From the NCBI GenBank assembly GCA_014621425.1, contig JAANBB010000076.1, forward strand, positions 60,709-124,708: a stretch of 64,000 nt of DNA, read 5' to 3'. Below the pieces are notes generated by a model, which had not been told where the DNA came from, did not search any database, and saw only the letters and a program-made list of their open reading frames with translations. Positions within the stretch are counted from its first letter, which is position 1. Every line of letters starts with the position of its first letter. The stretch comes from Cylindrodendrum hubeiense. Its lineage: Eukaryota > Ascomycota > Sordariomycetes > Hypocreales > Nectriaceae. Both the position numbers and the translations under genes were made by a program. Shown here piece by piece: positions 11,493 to 23,567 of this stretch.

Positions 11493-12722
11493 ATGCCACT
11501 CGAAAGTATGCACTCCCCATCTCCCGCCCCGCATCCCAACCAAGTCCGGTCCGCCTGCGAGCGCTGTCGGTGCCAAAAGCTCCGCTGCTCGCGTCCGGCA
11601 GCCGCTGCAGCGTCGTGCGCGCGATGCTCCCGGCTCGGCCTGACATGCCAGCCGGGGCCGCAGCGTCGCATAGGACGGCCTCCGAGGAAGGACTTGGTGT
11701 TAAAGAAAGCCTCCGGTTCTGAGGACAGCGCCACCGTCAGCCCGAACGTGGTGGGTAGCAGTACCCCTGATGAGACACAGCTCATCGCGGGCATATCGGG
11801 CGATTCTACGTCTGCCACTGAATGGACCATGGCATTCAATTCACAGTTCGGCTTCGGCTACCCCGAACCTCTGACCTTCCCGATAGAGGGATGGCCTCCC
11901 ATCCGAGAACTGGAGCTGCCGTCCTTGGAGACCCAAATGATCTTGCCAACCAACACATATTTCGAGAAACTGTCGCGCCTGAACATGGAAATTCGCAAGG
12001 GCTTCAGAAGCATAGCACCTTCGTTCGTCCAACCGACTTTTATCGAATTTATTTGCACGCCTCACATCGATTCGGACGGCTACAAGAACGTCCAGGTGCT
12101 CATGATGAACGCCCAGGAATTCCTCGACACCATCAAGGCTCTCCATCGACAGCTCGGTACCCGCATTGTATCAAGGCAAACCTGCCCCCAATCTCCAAAT
12201 GCATTCACTTTGTCATTGGACCCCTGTTTCGTCGTGCCGACTACGTTGTCATCACCTGGAACTGGAACCTCGCCTGATGACGATCCGCCTCAATCCACAA
12301 CACACGACGCCCCAACCATGCTCCTCGTAATCTCCTGTTATGTCCAGCTCATCAGACACATCGAGTTCGTCTTGAAGATCGTCTACGACTCCTTCAGCAG
12401 TGCCACAGCAGCGCCCATCGGACGCGTCCCCATGTCCTACGCCGATGTGCCCATTACCGATATGTCGTCCCAGTTCAGCCTCTTCTGCGAACTGGTCCGC
12501 CATATCTTTTCACAGATGAATCTTGTGCTAGGCCTTCCTAGCCCATGGTCTAATCGCAGTGCCTGGACAGGCCTGTTGCGTGCCCAGCGGTATCGGAATT
12601 TGGTGAATGCCGAATTGGGTGCCGTGGAAGGGTCATGGACGACACGCCCAGCAAAGGTGTTAGAGATGGTAACGATGACGAAGGAATTGTTTGTGGAGAT
12701 TTCCATGATGGGAATCGATTAA
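11493..12722 (+). CDS. Zn2Cys6 (C6) fungal transcription factor, AflR-like layout
   Basis: A single exon encodes 409 aa from the ATG at 11493 to TAA. The binuclear zinc cluster is near the N-terminus with Cys22, 25, 32, 42, 45 and 52 (C-X2-C-X6-C-X9-C-X2-C-X6-C). A basic, AT-hook-like segment follows directly (QRRIGRPPRKD), the order found in AflR-type pathway regulators. The rest has no canonical 'fungal-specific TF' domain that I recognise. It has helices rich in M/L/F with the mid-region CTPHIDSDGYKNVQVLMMNA and a C-terminus ending KELFVEISMMGID. It is a DNA-binding regulator acting in the nucleus. Its position just downstream of a DHA2 efflux gene suggests local control of that gene, which is inference. 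No intron is needed, and there is no sign of truncation. Confidence 0.88.
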   Translation: MPLESMHSPSPAPHPNQVRSACERCRCQKLRCSRPAAAAASCARCSRLGLTCQPGPQRRIGRPPRKDLVLKKASGSEDSATVSPNVVGSSTPDETQLIAGISGDSTSATEWTMAFNSQFGFGYPEPLTFPIEGWPPIRELELPSLETQMILPTNTYFEKLSRLNMEIRKGFRSIAPSFVQPTFIEFICTPHIDSDGYKNVQVLMMNAQEFLDTIKALHRQLGTRIVSRQTCPQSPNAFTLSLDPCFVVPTTLSSPGTGTSPDDDPPQSTTHDAPTMLLVISCYVQLIRHIEFVLKIVYDSFSSATAAPIGRVPMSYADVPITDMSSQFSLFCELVRHIFSQMNLVLGLPSPWSNRSAWTGLLRAQRYRNLVNAELGAVEGSWTTRPAKVLEMVTMTKELFVEISMMGID

Positions 12723-12982
12723 CCATCTGTCATCTGATTAATAAACAGACACGTTTTACTCTCGATAAACGCAAGTAAACTAACGCCGTGTCAATTTGGT
12801 GGGCGGTTAAGAATAGCTCTACTCTAATAAAGAATTCTAAAACGCATTAATGATAATACCACCAAGACGCATCCCCCTTTACCAAAGAAATCTTGTCTGT
12901 CGTCTCATCGTAATGTTGTACATGCGTGAACCTCGCAATCCATCCCTAAACTCCAAGCAGGAAACCCAGAACTCAGCCTGAT

Positions 12983-14387
12983 TCATTTCAGAGGGGCTGT
13001 AAAGGTAAACTCAAACTCATTTCTTCCTGAAATACCAAACACAAACGGGAAGGCTGCATTCAATTCAGTAGGGGTAGCAATTCCTGTCGTCAGATTTGGT
13101 GCTATCCGAGGAGAACGTCGACTCCTCCATGTGGGGTGCTCTTCACAAAAGGCTCTCTTGTTGCGACCCTTCTTGATCGGTGTAACTGGTGCCTTCTTCA
13201 TCTCTGTACGACGTCCAACAGTCCACTCGCACGCAAGCACACCAAACTTGACACTTGTAGGATTCTTATGACAGCTCAGAGTGCTTGCCTTTGCGTACTT
13301 GACGTAACGGTCCTGCAACCATGTCGTGGTCTCGAAAACTTTGGATTTGACTGTCCAGTCTTGGCCATCGACTTCAAAGTATGTCCTGTTTCCACCCTCG
13401 AACTTTCCCGGCGGCCTCTTGTCTAATCTGAAGTCAGTTTCATATCATCAGAGTCAAGGGCAGATTCAACCAACCTTTCTCGTCTACCGTGGCCGCGGCT
13501 CCTGCGCAAGGGCATTCTTGGCCATCTTCAGTGGTGGACTTGCGCAGAATGAGGTAGTCGACAAAGTAGAAGTGCTCCAGGTTTGGCAAGTATCGTGCGA
13601 GGAACTGGTACAAGTGGGCTGGGTATGCGATTCTATCGGGGGTGCTGTGTGTCTGTCCACAGACCGAGCAACGGGTAGGGGAATGCTGCTCATACCACTT
13701 GTGACAGTAGCGAACGGCAACCTTGCGGATTCTCTCGAGCCCCGCACATTGTAGGGTCTTGGTGAACTGGCAACCATCTTCAAAGACATCCTGTGGGACG
13801 TACTCCAGAGAGATAATGTCCGAGGAGATGTCAAGGCTGATCATTCTACCACCACCCAGCTTGAGAGTGGTTGGCCGAGTCATCAGATGCTTGATGACAT
13901 TCGACGCCTCGTTGCAAGTAACGGACAGTTTGGTAATCTCCTGGTTTAGAGTCGTGTAGTACGAGATGTCGGCTTCCGGGCTCGGATACAGTGGCACCAG
14001 GTTGGCACAGTGGGATTCTGTCGGGTGCACTTCACGCTTAACCTCGAGGGCAATGTCGTCGTCTTCCTTATCCTCGTCGCTGCTGTCGTCGGAGTTCGCA
14101 TTAAGAGGCTCCATGCTCTTTGTCCACCACTTCCCGCCGGTCTCTGCAGACTGGATCTTGAGGAAGTGCATGCCAGGTGTCGAGAGAGTAGATTCCCATA
14201 TCTGATGGCGGATCTCGGCGGGGAGGCGGGCAAACGGCGAGAAGTCGCGGCAGTCGTCAGGGATCTCGAACTTGATTGCGGAATCCATCTTGCTTGGCAA
14301 AAGAGTGTGAAGCTCCTCGCTAGGAGTATCTCGAGGTTGGAGCATGGCACCTGTCTGCTCATCGACAATGAGGTCGACCGAGTCCAT
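12983..14387 (-). CDS. 2EXR-domain hypothetical protein
   Basis: Model: complement(join(12983..13422, 13475..14387)), 450 aa. I chose donor GTTGGT and acceptor TTAG, because the nearer CAG acceptor would bring in a stop codon. The junction reads ATVDEK-DKRPPGKFEGG. Residues about 40-60 carry the 2EXR signature (FSPFARLPAEIRHQIWESTL), followed by long stretches typical of this large, uncharacterised fungal family, including an acidic segment (NSDDSSDEDKEDDD). The second exon ends in a basic region and FEFTFTAPLK. 2EXR proteins are abundant and lineage-expanded in filamentous ascomycetes, and no biochemical role is established. It is convergent with the Zn2Cys6 gene, with about 260 bp between them. 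Confidence 0.8.
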
Positions 14388-17300
14388 GGTTGAATACCGT
14401 ACCTGAGGCGAACTGGCAGCTCGGGACCAGGACGCAGGCAGGGAGACCGATGGTACACTGAAGCCCGAGACTCGGGTAGAAAAGAGAGTGAGGATACAGA
14501 GTATCGGTGATGTGAAGTCGTAATAAAGGACGAGGTTGAGAAGGAGAGCCGCATCACGAGGACATATTCAGGCAGCTAAGGTGGGGTACCCGAGGCCAGT
14601 AGGCAGGTGCCCTTCACGGTCCAGTCACGGTGCTGTTAAGCGACGCCAGACCAGTCAATCATACGGAAGGCTGAATGTGGCTTTCCAGCTTCAGCATGTT
14701 TGGACTAAATTGGGTGGCTAGCTACTGGTCCAATGGGCTTAGCGAGTTTTAGGGGAGGACCGGCGATTTGGCGTCGGTTGCAGTGAATCCATCACTGCCC
14801 TCGGTACCATGCGCTGTGGTGTTGCTGCCTTGCGCTTGAGTGATGTATCCACCCAAATTTGGCTTCAGTTCACGCAACGGGATCCTGTGCATCAAGGTCG
14901 GAATCCCTCCCATTATGACGCGACATGACAATGACGAACATTAATTCATGCACTGCACAAGATGCGACGGGAAACGCTGGCCCTGTGCTGCGGAGAGTAA
15001 ACCTGATGCACAGCCCTGCGTCGAGCGTGGCGTCCCCAGCCAGCCTACCGGGCTGACACCCACGTCGATGGCGCAGTTTTCGAGGCCTGGGAGAGCCTCG
15101 CCAACTAACTAATGCATTGGGATTCCTGGCCTAAGAATAGGCGCCTTCAATCCAATAGGGATATTCCGTGATCTCAGACCTGGTTGCCACAATCCCTCTT
15201 CTAGCGACCGCTCTCCGATTGGGGATTGTTCTGAACCTTGTGTGCCTCTCCCGCGAACGTGTCACCTTTCTTGACAGCTCCGTTACACCAGGCAAGGCTC
15301 AGCACAAGGCGCCGCCGCCATCGCCGTCATTGTCGCAAACTAAGGGGAAGAAACCCGGGTTCCTAACCACACGTCATTTTGTCCCGTGCCGACGGCTGGA
15401 ACTCTGAGACTCCTCCGGAGGAGGCAGCCGTGCCACTGGCAGGACTCAGGATAGGCGCCATGATGCCATCGTCAACGGGCTAGATCCCCACTCCTGAAGG
15501 CGTCCGCGCCGACGGCGATCATCAAACCATTCTGACGTCCCCATTCCACGTGCCCGTCCAATCCTACCTTTCGGGGGCGGGTCGTCGATAGTCCTAGACC
15601 TCTTAGCCTGCGTTGAGACGTCTTTTTGCACATCTATCCGTCTCGTGGCGTATCCGCTTGCCGGTACCGGTCGTCGGGGCCAGTGGAGTTGCCCCTCCAA
15701 AGCTAAAGCCCGTAAGATAGGGGGAGCTCCAGGGGCGAGGGCGGCTCGCGACAGAAGGCAACGAGAGTGTGTTGCATGAACACGCGGACCCACTGACGGC
15801 CAAGCAACGTCATTTCGTCTCGGATGCATTTTCTTTGAAATGTAGAAAGCTTGAAAGCAAGAGAAGCGGCAACACGTCTTAGCAAAGTGGTGTCATCTCA
15901 CGCTCTGCTCGTGGTCTAGGCGGGTCTTTCTCCGTAACCCCAGTTCTGATGCGCCAGAGGGCGGGGAGGGAGGGACCCTGATGACATCACAGCCCCACCT
16001 TGAAGTCGATAAGCTCCCCAGGGATGCTTACCCGCCAGAACGGGACCGAGGGTCTGGCACTTGACGGGCTGGGCGCTCGACGGCGCTGGAGGGTCGACTA
16101 GCACGCTACGAGGTTTGCTGCAACGCCGTGGTTGTTTTTTATTTTGTTGGTATTTCGTCCTGCCAGGGGCGACCCCTATTCACAATAGATTCTAGGGAAC
16201 ATCGCTCGTCCCATGCATATGTAGCTAGTATCATGATCCGCGGCCACGCGTTGTAGAGCTCTCTCAGGAGCTGTCATGACACATGGTGGCTGCCGCCCGT
16301 TATTCAACCTTCGTCATGTCTACTCCTCCCGTGTCTCGCGTCTCATCAACCGGAGAAAATAGCTCAATCAATCATCGTGTTCCGGCTCACTTAGCCAAGT
16401 GATCGACATCGCCACCAAGCGCCAGCGCTCTGCCTCACGGTGAGTGTGGTGAGTGTGGTGCAATTGCCTCGCGTTACCCTCGACAAGGGTCTAAATAAGG
16501 CAGCCGAACTATGCAACGACTGGGTTTTGCGTGGAATCTCATTGATCCCCTGTATCAGTGAGCAAAAGCGGGCTGGGCCGCGGACCGCGATACATCGACC
16601 TCGTCCTCGTAGACAATCAGAGAATCGGCATTGGTGTCACCACGGTGGAGCACTGCCATGACATGGCCACCCACAAGCTTCGAGGTCATCGGCGATGTCG
16701 AGGTCGGAACCACCCGGGCCCCACCACCTGTCGTCATGTCTGGTGAACTTGAAGGGGGGGAAAGAGTTGGCTCAGCTTGGTCGACCCATTCACCTGTTTC
16801 GCCTCACTTGAGTGGTTCCCGGGGCTTTGCCGTTGTTGCGGCGCTTTCTATTTGTCCCCGGTCAACTGCTCGGGAGGAGAGAGGGAGAGGAGGTGGAGGG
16901 GGGGAGGGAGGAGGCTTGAGGACACCCTACTGTACATAAAAACCTGCTTGTTCCCACATTTACCTCCTCGATCTGCGCTTTGCTGTCTTGCAATCACAAT
17001 CGAAACCATCCCGCAGCTGCTATCCCTGGGTTTCCAGGGTTGGCTGTTCCTCCATCTCGAGTCTGAGGTGGTGTCGTTGGTGCAGAAGCTCAATGTAAGG
17101 GGATCCAGTCGGGTCAGACCCAATGATGCAATTCCCGGCGCTGTGGTTCTGTAGCCCAGCCAGCCCAGCCCGCCCAGCTGTGCTCGGCTTCAGCTCAGGG
17201 TCCTCCAGCGCCCTCTTCAGGCCTCACCCGCTAACAGCCCTACTAGATCAGCGATCTTGGCTTCAGCCGCAAGCGCCCCTACGCACCCGCCCGTCCCCAC

Positions 17301-17613
17301 CGACACCATCCCCTCAAGCCGCTGCGAACGGTCCTGAGCACCCTCGCCTTCACTGCAATCCTGCCCCGCCATCCGATGATCCCGGCCTCATGGACGCTGC
17401 ATCCTCCACCGGCGCCGTGCGCTACATAAATCTTCTTGAGTGCGGACTACATTCCCAGTCCCTGTCTGTTGTTCTAGCGATGAAGGCCGGACCAGGGCGC
17501 GTTTGATCTCGCACTAGACCGGGCTTTGTCCAGTCGCTAAGACAATAAACAACTTCCCGTTCAATTCTTGTTGAAGAGCCGAGAACTAATCCAGTCATCG
17601 TTCGCCCTTCCAG
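14388..17613. other. Gene-poor region, left part
   Basis: About 3.2 kb follows the 5' end of the 2EXR gene. Frames here are short (up to about 130 aa) and lack motifs. A TATA-like TACATAAAAA occurs at about 16933, followed by a pyrimidine-rich leader-like stretch. It may be the promoter of a gene whose last exon is at 17614-17869, but I could not build the upstream exons. Confidence 0.4.
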
Positions 17614-17869
17614 AGCGGATGACCAAGCCAAGCCTGCCAAGCCCGCCTCTGAAACCCCCAAACCCGTCCTCGTATCTGTCCCTGTAGATCGCTGGTACAG
17701 CATCGGTCGCTACACCCAACCCAGCGGCCATCTCGCCCTGCGCCATCCCGACCGCAACCTCCGTGCTCCTCCCGGGTTTGCACCGCCACAGACCAGGGCG
17801 GAGAGCAACCAGCGCATGCGTGAGATTCTCGGTGCTATTGATGCTCGACTCCAGTCCTCTGCCACATGA
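17614..17869 (+). CDS. Putative 3'-terminal exon of an unknown gene
   Basis: An open stretch without its own start runs to TGA at 17867-17869. It begins at a strong acceptor (CGTTCGCCCTTCCAG) with an ACTAATC branch-like site about 25-30 nt upstream. It needs two bases from a preceding exon (phase 2) and then gives about 84 codons of protein-like composition: DDQAKPAKPASETPKPVL, then VDRWYSIGRYTQPSGHLALR, then PGFAPPQTRAESNQRMREIL, ending DARLQSSAT. The mix of charged, aromatic and proline residues and the sensible codons look like real coding sequence. I do not recognise the protein and could not place the first exon. The frame beginning at the ATG at 17395 (MDAASSTGAV) is a candidate but does not join cleanly. 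Confidence 0.35.
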
Positions 17870-19938
17870 CTCTATGGCGGGGGACTGCCGTCAAAAGGGA
17901 GCTCAATTGGTGAGCCTGCTCTCCCTTCCATTTACACCTGTCCGTTCCCGACTGACATTTACATCCAGGTGGTCGTCTCACCATATGGGCATTGCTTTGG
18001 CATGTTGCATGGGTAGGAAGTCGAGATGTTGCACGACCAATTTGTCGTCTAACCCAAGCCTGTGGCATTTACGTGTTGCCGCCAGAACTGTTTAATTCTC
18101 CCAATAGACAGATGCATTTGCATCGCCCCGCATTCATTCTCTCGCCCCATTCTCTCGCCCCCTTCTTCACCATGTGATCGATGTCCAATACTGACCATGT
18201 GGAACGGGCCGCGCACCGCTAATGGGGTTTACTAGGTCACCCAAATTAGCGCTCAGCATGCTATCCCACTTCTTTGATGACCGTTAGATTGATTTCGGCG
18301 ATAGAGAACACAGTTAGAGAGCCCTCTATGTTCAGATCGAAATATTTTGTTTCCCATTCGACACATAGCCCGGTACTTGAATATACTTTGTGGTTCCAAA
18401 CCCACGTCTAGCTTCACAAGTCCCTGGTACGCCTTTCTTGTTAAAGGAGATGGATTGGCGGTCCAGTCGAGTCAACGCGATTCAAAAGCCAGCCATCTTG
18501 TTGGTTCCAAGGTTTCTCCTTCATTTGGAGAAGAAGAAAAACGTGGGTCAGATCGGGCTTGCATGAGGCGACATGCAGAGTAAACAAATCTATGCAAGTC
18601 GAACTTGTCAAATGCGTTCGATGTGTGATACCTGCGATGATTACCAAAGTACGAAGTACTGTTGAGGGGAAACAGACTTGGCTGTCCTTGACAGCCAATT
18701 GACACCACTTATCGACCACGCTGACAATGCCACTCTGTGAGCAAGTCGACACCAAATCCGTGTTCCTTTGGTGTTGCCGGGTGACCTCCATCAGTCGCCC
18801 TTACGTTCCATGTTGCTTTGCCTTATTCGAAGCAAAATGACCATTGGGCAGCATACATTTATATACTAGAATGGACATGGTGCCTATTGTTTTGTGGTGA
18901 TTTATCGACAATTGAGACTCCTCAGACGTGAGGGTCCAGCGAAGCCCTTGATAATCACACGGCCATTGACGTCTATGCCAACCGGCTCATATCCAGCATC
19001 CTTGACATCTCCCTAACGAAATTTTCCATCACGGCACGTCTTCCTGCGATACATGTCACACAATCGTCCACGTCACTGAATTCTTATCTGCACAGGGCAT
19101 ATTTATGATGTGACTGTGACCGGCCTGCATTAGGGAGTAACTTGGGCCACGCCTCCATACGTCGTCTGATGACGGATTGTTCCGTGAGCCTTGACACGCC
19201 TCCTCACCTGGCCACGCATCCACGCATCCTCGGAGTCAGACTAATTGCTTACGGCTGCGCAGTGAGTTTAGAATCGGGCGGGGTACACAATGCTACTGGC
19301 CCCAGTCAGAAAACACCTCCTCCTCCCGCCAAGGCGACCATACTTGCGAACTGGTTCGCGCGTTCATTATTGGTTGGGAAAATTTTCTCTCGTGACCAGT
19401 TAATTGCAATCAAATCGAGATCTCTTGGTCAAAACATTATGCATTCGTAGTTCGTTCCGTGTTCGGATGGAGGCTGCTTTGCACCCGAATATGCACGCCA
19501 CCACTCACATTTGCCTCATTTACCCCAGGAATATGAATGAATCCGACCACCAAACGAGTTTTCAGTACTGCATCTTCCGTCTCTGGAGTATGTTTTATCC
19601 CCATCCGTGTTAGGCATCAAGGGGCCACGGGCCGGTGATAACATGTCGACTAATATGCAGCTCGCTTTCATTAATAATAGACAAAGTCAATACGCAGCAT
19701 ATAAGCGTTCGTTTTATGTACCGCGTAAGAGTAGACCCGTGCATTTCACAATCACATTCATTTACTCGTCTCAAATGCTTTGCCCACATCAGAGACGATG
19801 CAACGCAAAAGATACGTGGTCAGTCGTAAAAAGAAGGTTGTCAGCACATCAACCCCCACGAGGTCCATTCGCCGCTAGTCTCGAGGCTGCGTGGACGCAA
19901 TCGCTTCTTAGCCTTCAATTGTTGCAATTTTACCATGG

Positions 19939-20434
19939 TTGCCTTGTTCCGAAGCTGTGGCAGATGACATTGCCTGCATATTGCGCCGTTACCATTGGCC
20001 TGCCTCATCCCTAATTCACAACAGAATTGCACTGATTGCCTTTTTAAGTCTCCGGTTGCCTTGTCGATTGCCAATTTCGCAGTTCCTATATTTGAATTGC
20101 CTTAAACTGCCATGATGGTAGAACCTAATTTTCCAGATCCAAATTTCCGCCTTCGATCTTTTTCTTTTTAGTAGCCTTGTCACAGGGCATTTCTCAGTTC
20201 ATAATTGCTTCGTGGTTGCCTTATATCAAGTTACCCACATTTTTGCCTCTTTCCCCCTTTGGCATGTTCCTAGTTGCCTTATCCGCTCACTATTCACCTC
20301 GTACCCAATTTTTATTAGAGGCATTACTCTCATGAGGCCTCAGAAACGTCACTTCTCATCCCCTTCCCACTTCGTAGTAAATTCGTTGCCTCTCTTTCTC
20401 AATGTTGAGCCGCTCTTCTTTTGCGGTTGCCTTA
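19939..20434 (+). repeat. Cluster of TTGCCTTR octamers
   Basis: TTGCCTTA or TTGCCTTG occurs at 19939, 20056, 20097, 20216, 20274 and 20427, all on the + strand, with a near-match TTGCCTTT at 20036. The spacing is irregular, so this is not a simple tandem repeat. It could be a degenerate binding-site array or a remnant of an old repeat. Confidence 0.5.
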
Positions 20435-22307
20435 CGCATGATGCCGCGCAGAACAAATTATTTACTTCTGTATCCTAGTTCTGAGAAGAGCCGCCTCGTA
20501 TTCTACCGAGTGTCGGCTCACACCCTGGTCCGTTAGCCACAAGTCAAAGAACGATGAGGGGATGGACTGTGAATATAAAACTGGGTGGGCCGGCCGGCCT
20601 GGAAGCTGGAATGACAGACAACACCTGCAAATGGGATTCTCCTTCCTCTTGCTCATCTATTAAAATTATTCATAATAAAATTCTCTTACAGTTCTCTTAT
20701 AATTCTCTTGCCCGGCCCAGCAACACCCGCAGCGCCCTCCTCTGCTTCGCTACACCATGCCCACATCCACACAGCAGTGCACCAACCTTCAGGCGTAAGT
20801 CAGATCCCCATTCATCATGTTCCTTTCTTTGAAATCTCTTGAATGGGTGCTCTCATTCATGTGGCTTTGCCGAATTCTCACACGACATAGCCCCGGCGGC
20901 ACTAACCGCGTGTCGGTGCCAATGGACGCCTCGGTGCCAATTGACCTCGCCTTCGCCCTCAACGAATCTTTGGCGCAGGTCCGAGAGCCCAGCCACCGCC
21001 CCCCACCTGGATTTAGCCCGCCTCCCCCCTTAGCCGCTTCACAAAGGCGGATGGAGAAGATAATAAAAAGTATAGATCAACCACTGAGATGACGAAAACG
21101 TCGAGGCAATTGTATTGGACATGGGCTGATTCGGAGATGGAGTGTCGATGAGTGGGCGGATATCAGAAAGGGAGTCGGTCGGTCATCTGCTTGTGCCTCA
21201 TTCTTATCTAGCCTGCCGCTGTCAAGCTAGTCAAGGCCTTCAATCCACTTCTACGGGTCTCCCGTGGCATCTGCTTCAGTCACCTAATTGCACCTAATTT
21301 CATTCTGCTTTGGTGCCAATCGTCAGGAGATGGTGTCCAGCCACCCGCCAACGCCATTTCAAGCCCGAGCTCTCCGGATTTCGTCACGGTGCCTGCATGC
21401 AAGCCAGCACATCTCACATCCACTGCCGGAGTAGCTGCAGCAAGCTTGGGAAGTGCGTGACACCGTAATGTGGCATTCTTACACTTTGACCTTGTGACAT
21501 TATAAACTTTTACTGGCTACTGCCACAGACCCAAGCCAGGAAGAGAAAAGGCTCTAAGAATTGGCTGGCTTGGACGGCGGTGTACCGCATAGGCTGATTG
21601 GTCCTCGGTCATTGTCCATGATGCTAGATGATGATAACGCCTCCTAGCACCGAGAATGACAGCTCATCCCGAGGGCCAAGCGAGACGCCGCCGCTCGGTC
21701 CCCGTCGCTGCACCCATGCCGTCAATTCATCGAAGGTTCCGGGGTCTCGGGGCCCAAGATGGCGTATCTTTATCTGCACGAGGCAACCCATACTAGAGCA
21801 AAGCAACGGGCACTAACGACGAGGCAAACAAGGCTCGGGACGAATGCACTTCAACACACCCTCACCTCACGTCCATGTTATTTGGTGAGCTGCCAACAAA
21901 GAGGCGTTCGGATGTTATTACTCCTAAGACACCACGAGAGTGCCAACACATGGAATCAGCCACCCACCTCTTGGTGTCCGCGTCGCCTCCGCCCACGCCA
22001 TTTCCACATTTCTGTACAATTTCTCGCTTCCATCTAATAATCACGTGGAGATCCGTACCGCAGCGTCTTTCGGCGATAAATGATCACCTTGATTCATTAT
22101 TCAGCAGGCCCCGCCATCGCATCCACCTCGAGGGTAAAGATTGGCGGCCAAGCTTTTAAGTCCTAGATCAACCCGCCAAAGCTTCTTCCCGGCCCCACAA
22201 AACCGGGGTTGGCTGACGCCAGCCATCAGTGTAAGTGATGAATGGCATCAAGGCAAGAATTGAATCGGGTTTATTCATCCGCAATGCATTGAACCGAGAT
22301 GTAGAGA

Positions 22308-22313
22308 TATAAA
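22308..22313 (+). promoter_or_regulatory. TATA box of the SDR gene
   Basis: TATAAA lies 95 bp upstream of the ATG at 22403 and is followed by a pyrimidine-rich leader (CATCATCCCTCCTC..), the usual fungal arrangement. Confidence 0.55.
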
Positions 22314-22402
22314 GCGGCGAATTCTCCATATTTGCATTAGTTCAAACAGAAAACATCATCCCTCCTCTTCATCACCCCTTATATTCATCACATCCTCTCA
22401 TC

Positions 22403-23477
22403 ATGTCCAAGTACAACGCCAAAACCTCCGTCCATGAGCTCGTCTCCGACTACGCTCAAATCATCAGCGGCAAAATCATCCTCACCACTGGCGTGACCCC
22501 CAACAGCCTCGGTCACATATTTACCTCCGCCGTCGCGGCCGCCTCCCCAGCGCTGCTCATCCTCGCCGGCCGCAACGCCGCCAAACTCCAGCAAACGGCC
22601 GACGCCATCGCCGCTGCGCACCCGGGCGCCCGGACGCGAAACCTCGTCGTTGACCTGTCTTCGCTGGCATCGGTTCGAAAGGCTGCGGGTGAGGTCAACT
22701 CGTGGGCCGACGTGCCCAGGGTTGATGTCGTCGTGAACAATGCGGGCGTCATGGCCGTCGACTTTGCTCTCACGCCAGATGGCTTCGAGACACAGTTTGC
22801 CGCAAGTCACATCGGCCACTTCCTCCTCACCAACCTCATCATGGATAAGATCCTGGCCTCTGAATCCCCCCGCGTCGTCAACGTCTCCAGTGACGGCCAC
22901 CGCCTCGGCCCCATACGCTGGGCAGATCCTCACTTCAGTGCAAGTCACTCCCAGGTTCGACTGCGCTTTAACCCATGCTGACCAGCTTAGAATGGTGAAA
23001 CTTACAACAGATGGTATGCCTACGGTCAGGCCAAGACCGCCAATAACCTCTTTGCTCTCTCGCTCGCTGGCAAGCTCGGCAAGCGGGGCCTCCAGGCCTA
23101 TAGCCTACACCCAGGTGTCATCATGACGACTGGTCTGGGAAACCACATTGGCGATGAGTTCAAATCCCTTGGTAAGTATTCTTTCTATGTACCACAGCGT
23201 AATCTAACTCTCGCTAGTTGAAACTGATCGACTCCTCGGCAACAGTGAAGGCTTCCAGGGTGGATTCGACGCCGTTCCTGTAGAGGTCGGCACGGCGACC
23301 CACGCGTTTGCTGCATTCGACCCCAGCATCGCAGATCACAATGGAGCATATCTCATAAAATGCCGAGTCGGGGATCCCTACGTTGATACGCTGAAACCGT
23401 GGGCCACGAGCCCCATTGAGGCAGACAAGCTCTGGGTGCTGAGCGAGAAACTCGTTGGTCAGGAGTTCAAGTATTAA
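22403..23477 (+). CDS. Short-chain dehydrogenase/reductase
   Basis: Model: join(22403..22939, 22991..23171, 23218..23477), 325 aa. Intron 1 starts with GC (GCAAGT) and ends TTAG, a GC-AG intron. Only this choice gives the conserved DPHFS-NGETYNRWYAYG in phase. Intron 2 is a normal GTAAGT..CTAG. The N-terminal nucleotide-binding loop reads TTGVTPNSLG, a variant of TGxxxGxG. NNAGVM is at 112-117, the catalytic Ser is in NVSSDGH, and the active-site pair is Tyr190-x3-Lys194 (YGQAK). This is the classical SDR set, closest in feel to retinol-dehydrogenase/WW-oxidoreductase-like fungal SDRs that use NAD(P)(H) on alcohols, ketones or aldehydes. The substrate is unknown and no biosynthetic partner adjoins. 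Cytosolic location is likely. Confidence 0.9.
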
Positions 23478-23567
23478 ACTACTCAACGAAGGATAAGAGC
23501 CCATTAAGAAATCGTGGATACCGAGTCTTGTTTATCGCATTGAAGATAGTACGGCGCAGTCTTAAAG

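Larger units (their letters stand above)
17870..22402. other. Gene-poor region, right part
   Basis: About 4.5 kb contains no open frame that I can support. Notable contents are the TTGCCTTR octamer cluster (19.9-20.4 kb), a tandem pair of TCGGTGCCAAT elements near 20.91-20.95 kb, repeated TTCTCTTA elements near 20.68 kb, and the SDR promoter at the right end. Confidence 0.5.

Noticed and set aside
16555..16737. 60-aa minus-strand frame (..HVMAVLHRGDTNADSLIVYE..)
   Set aside because: It looks somewhat protein-like but is very short, lacks a supporting upstream exon, and overlaps an equally open plus frame.
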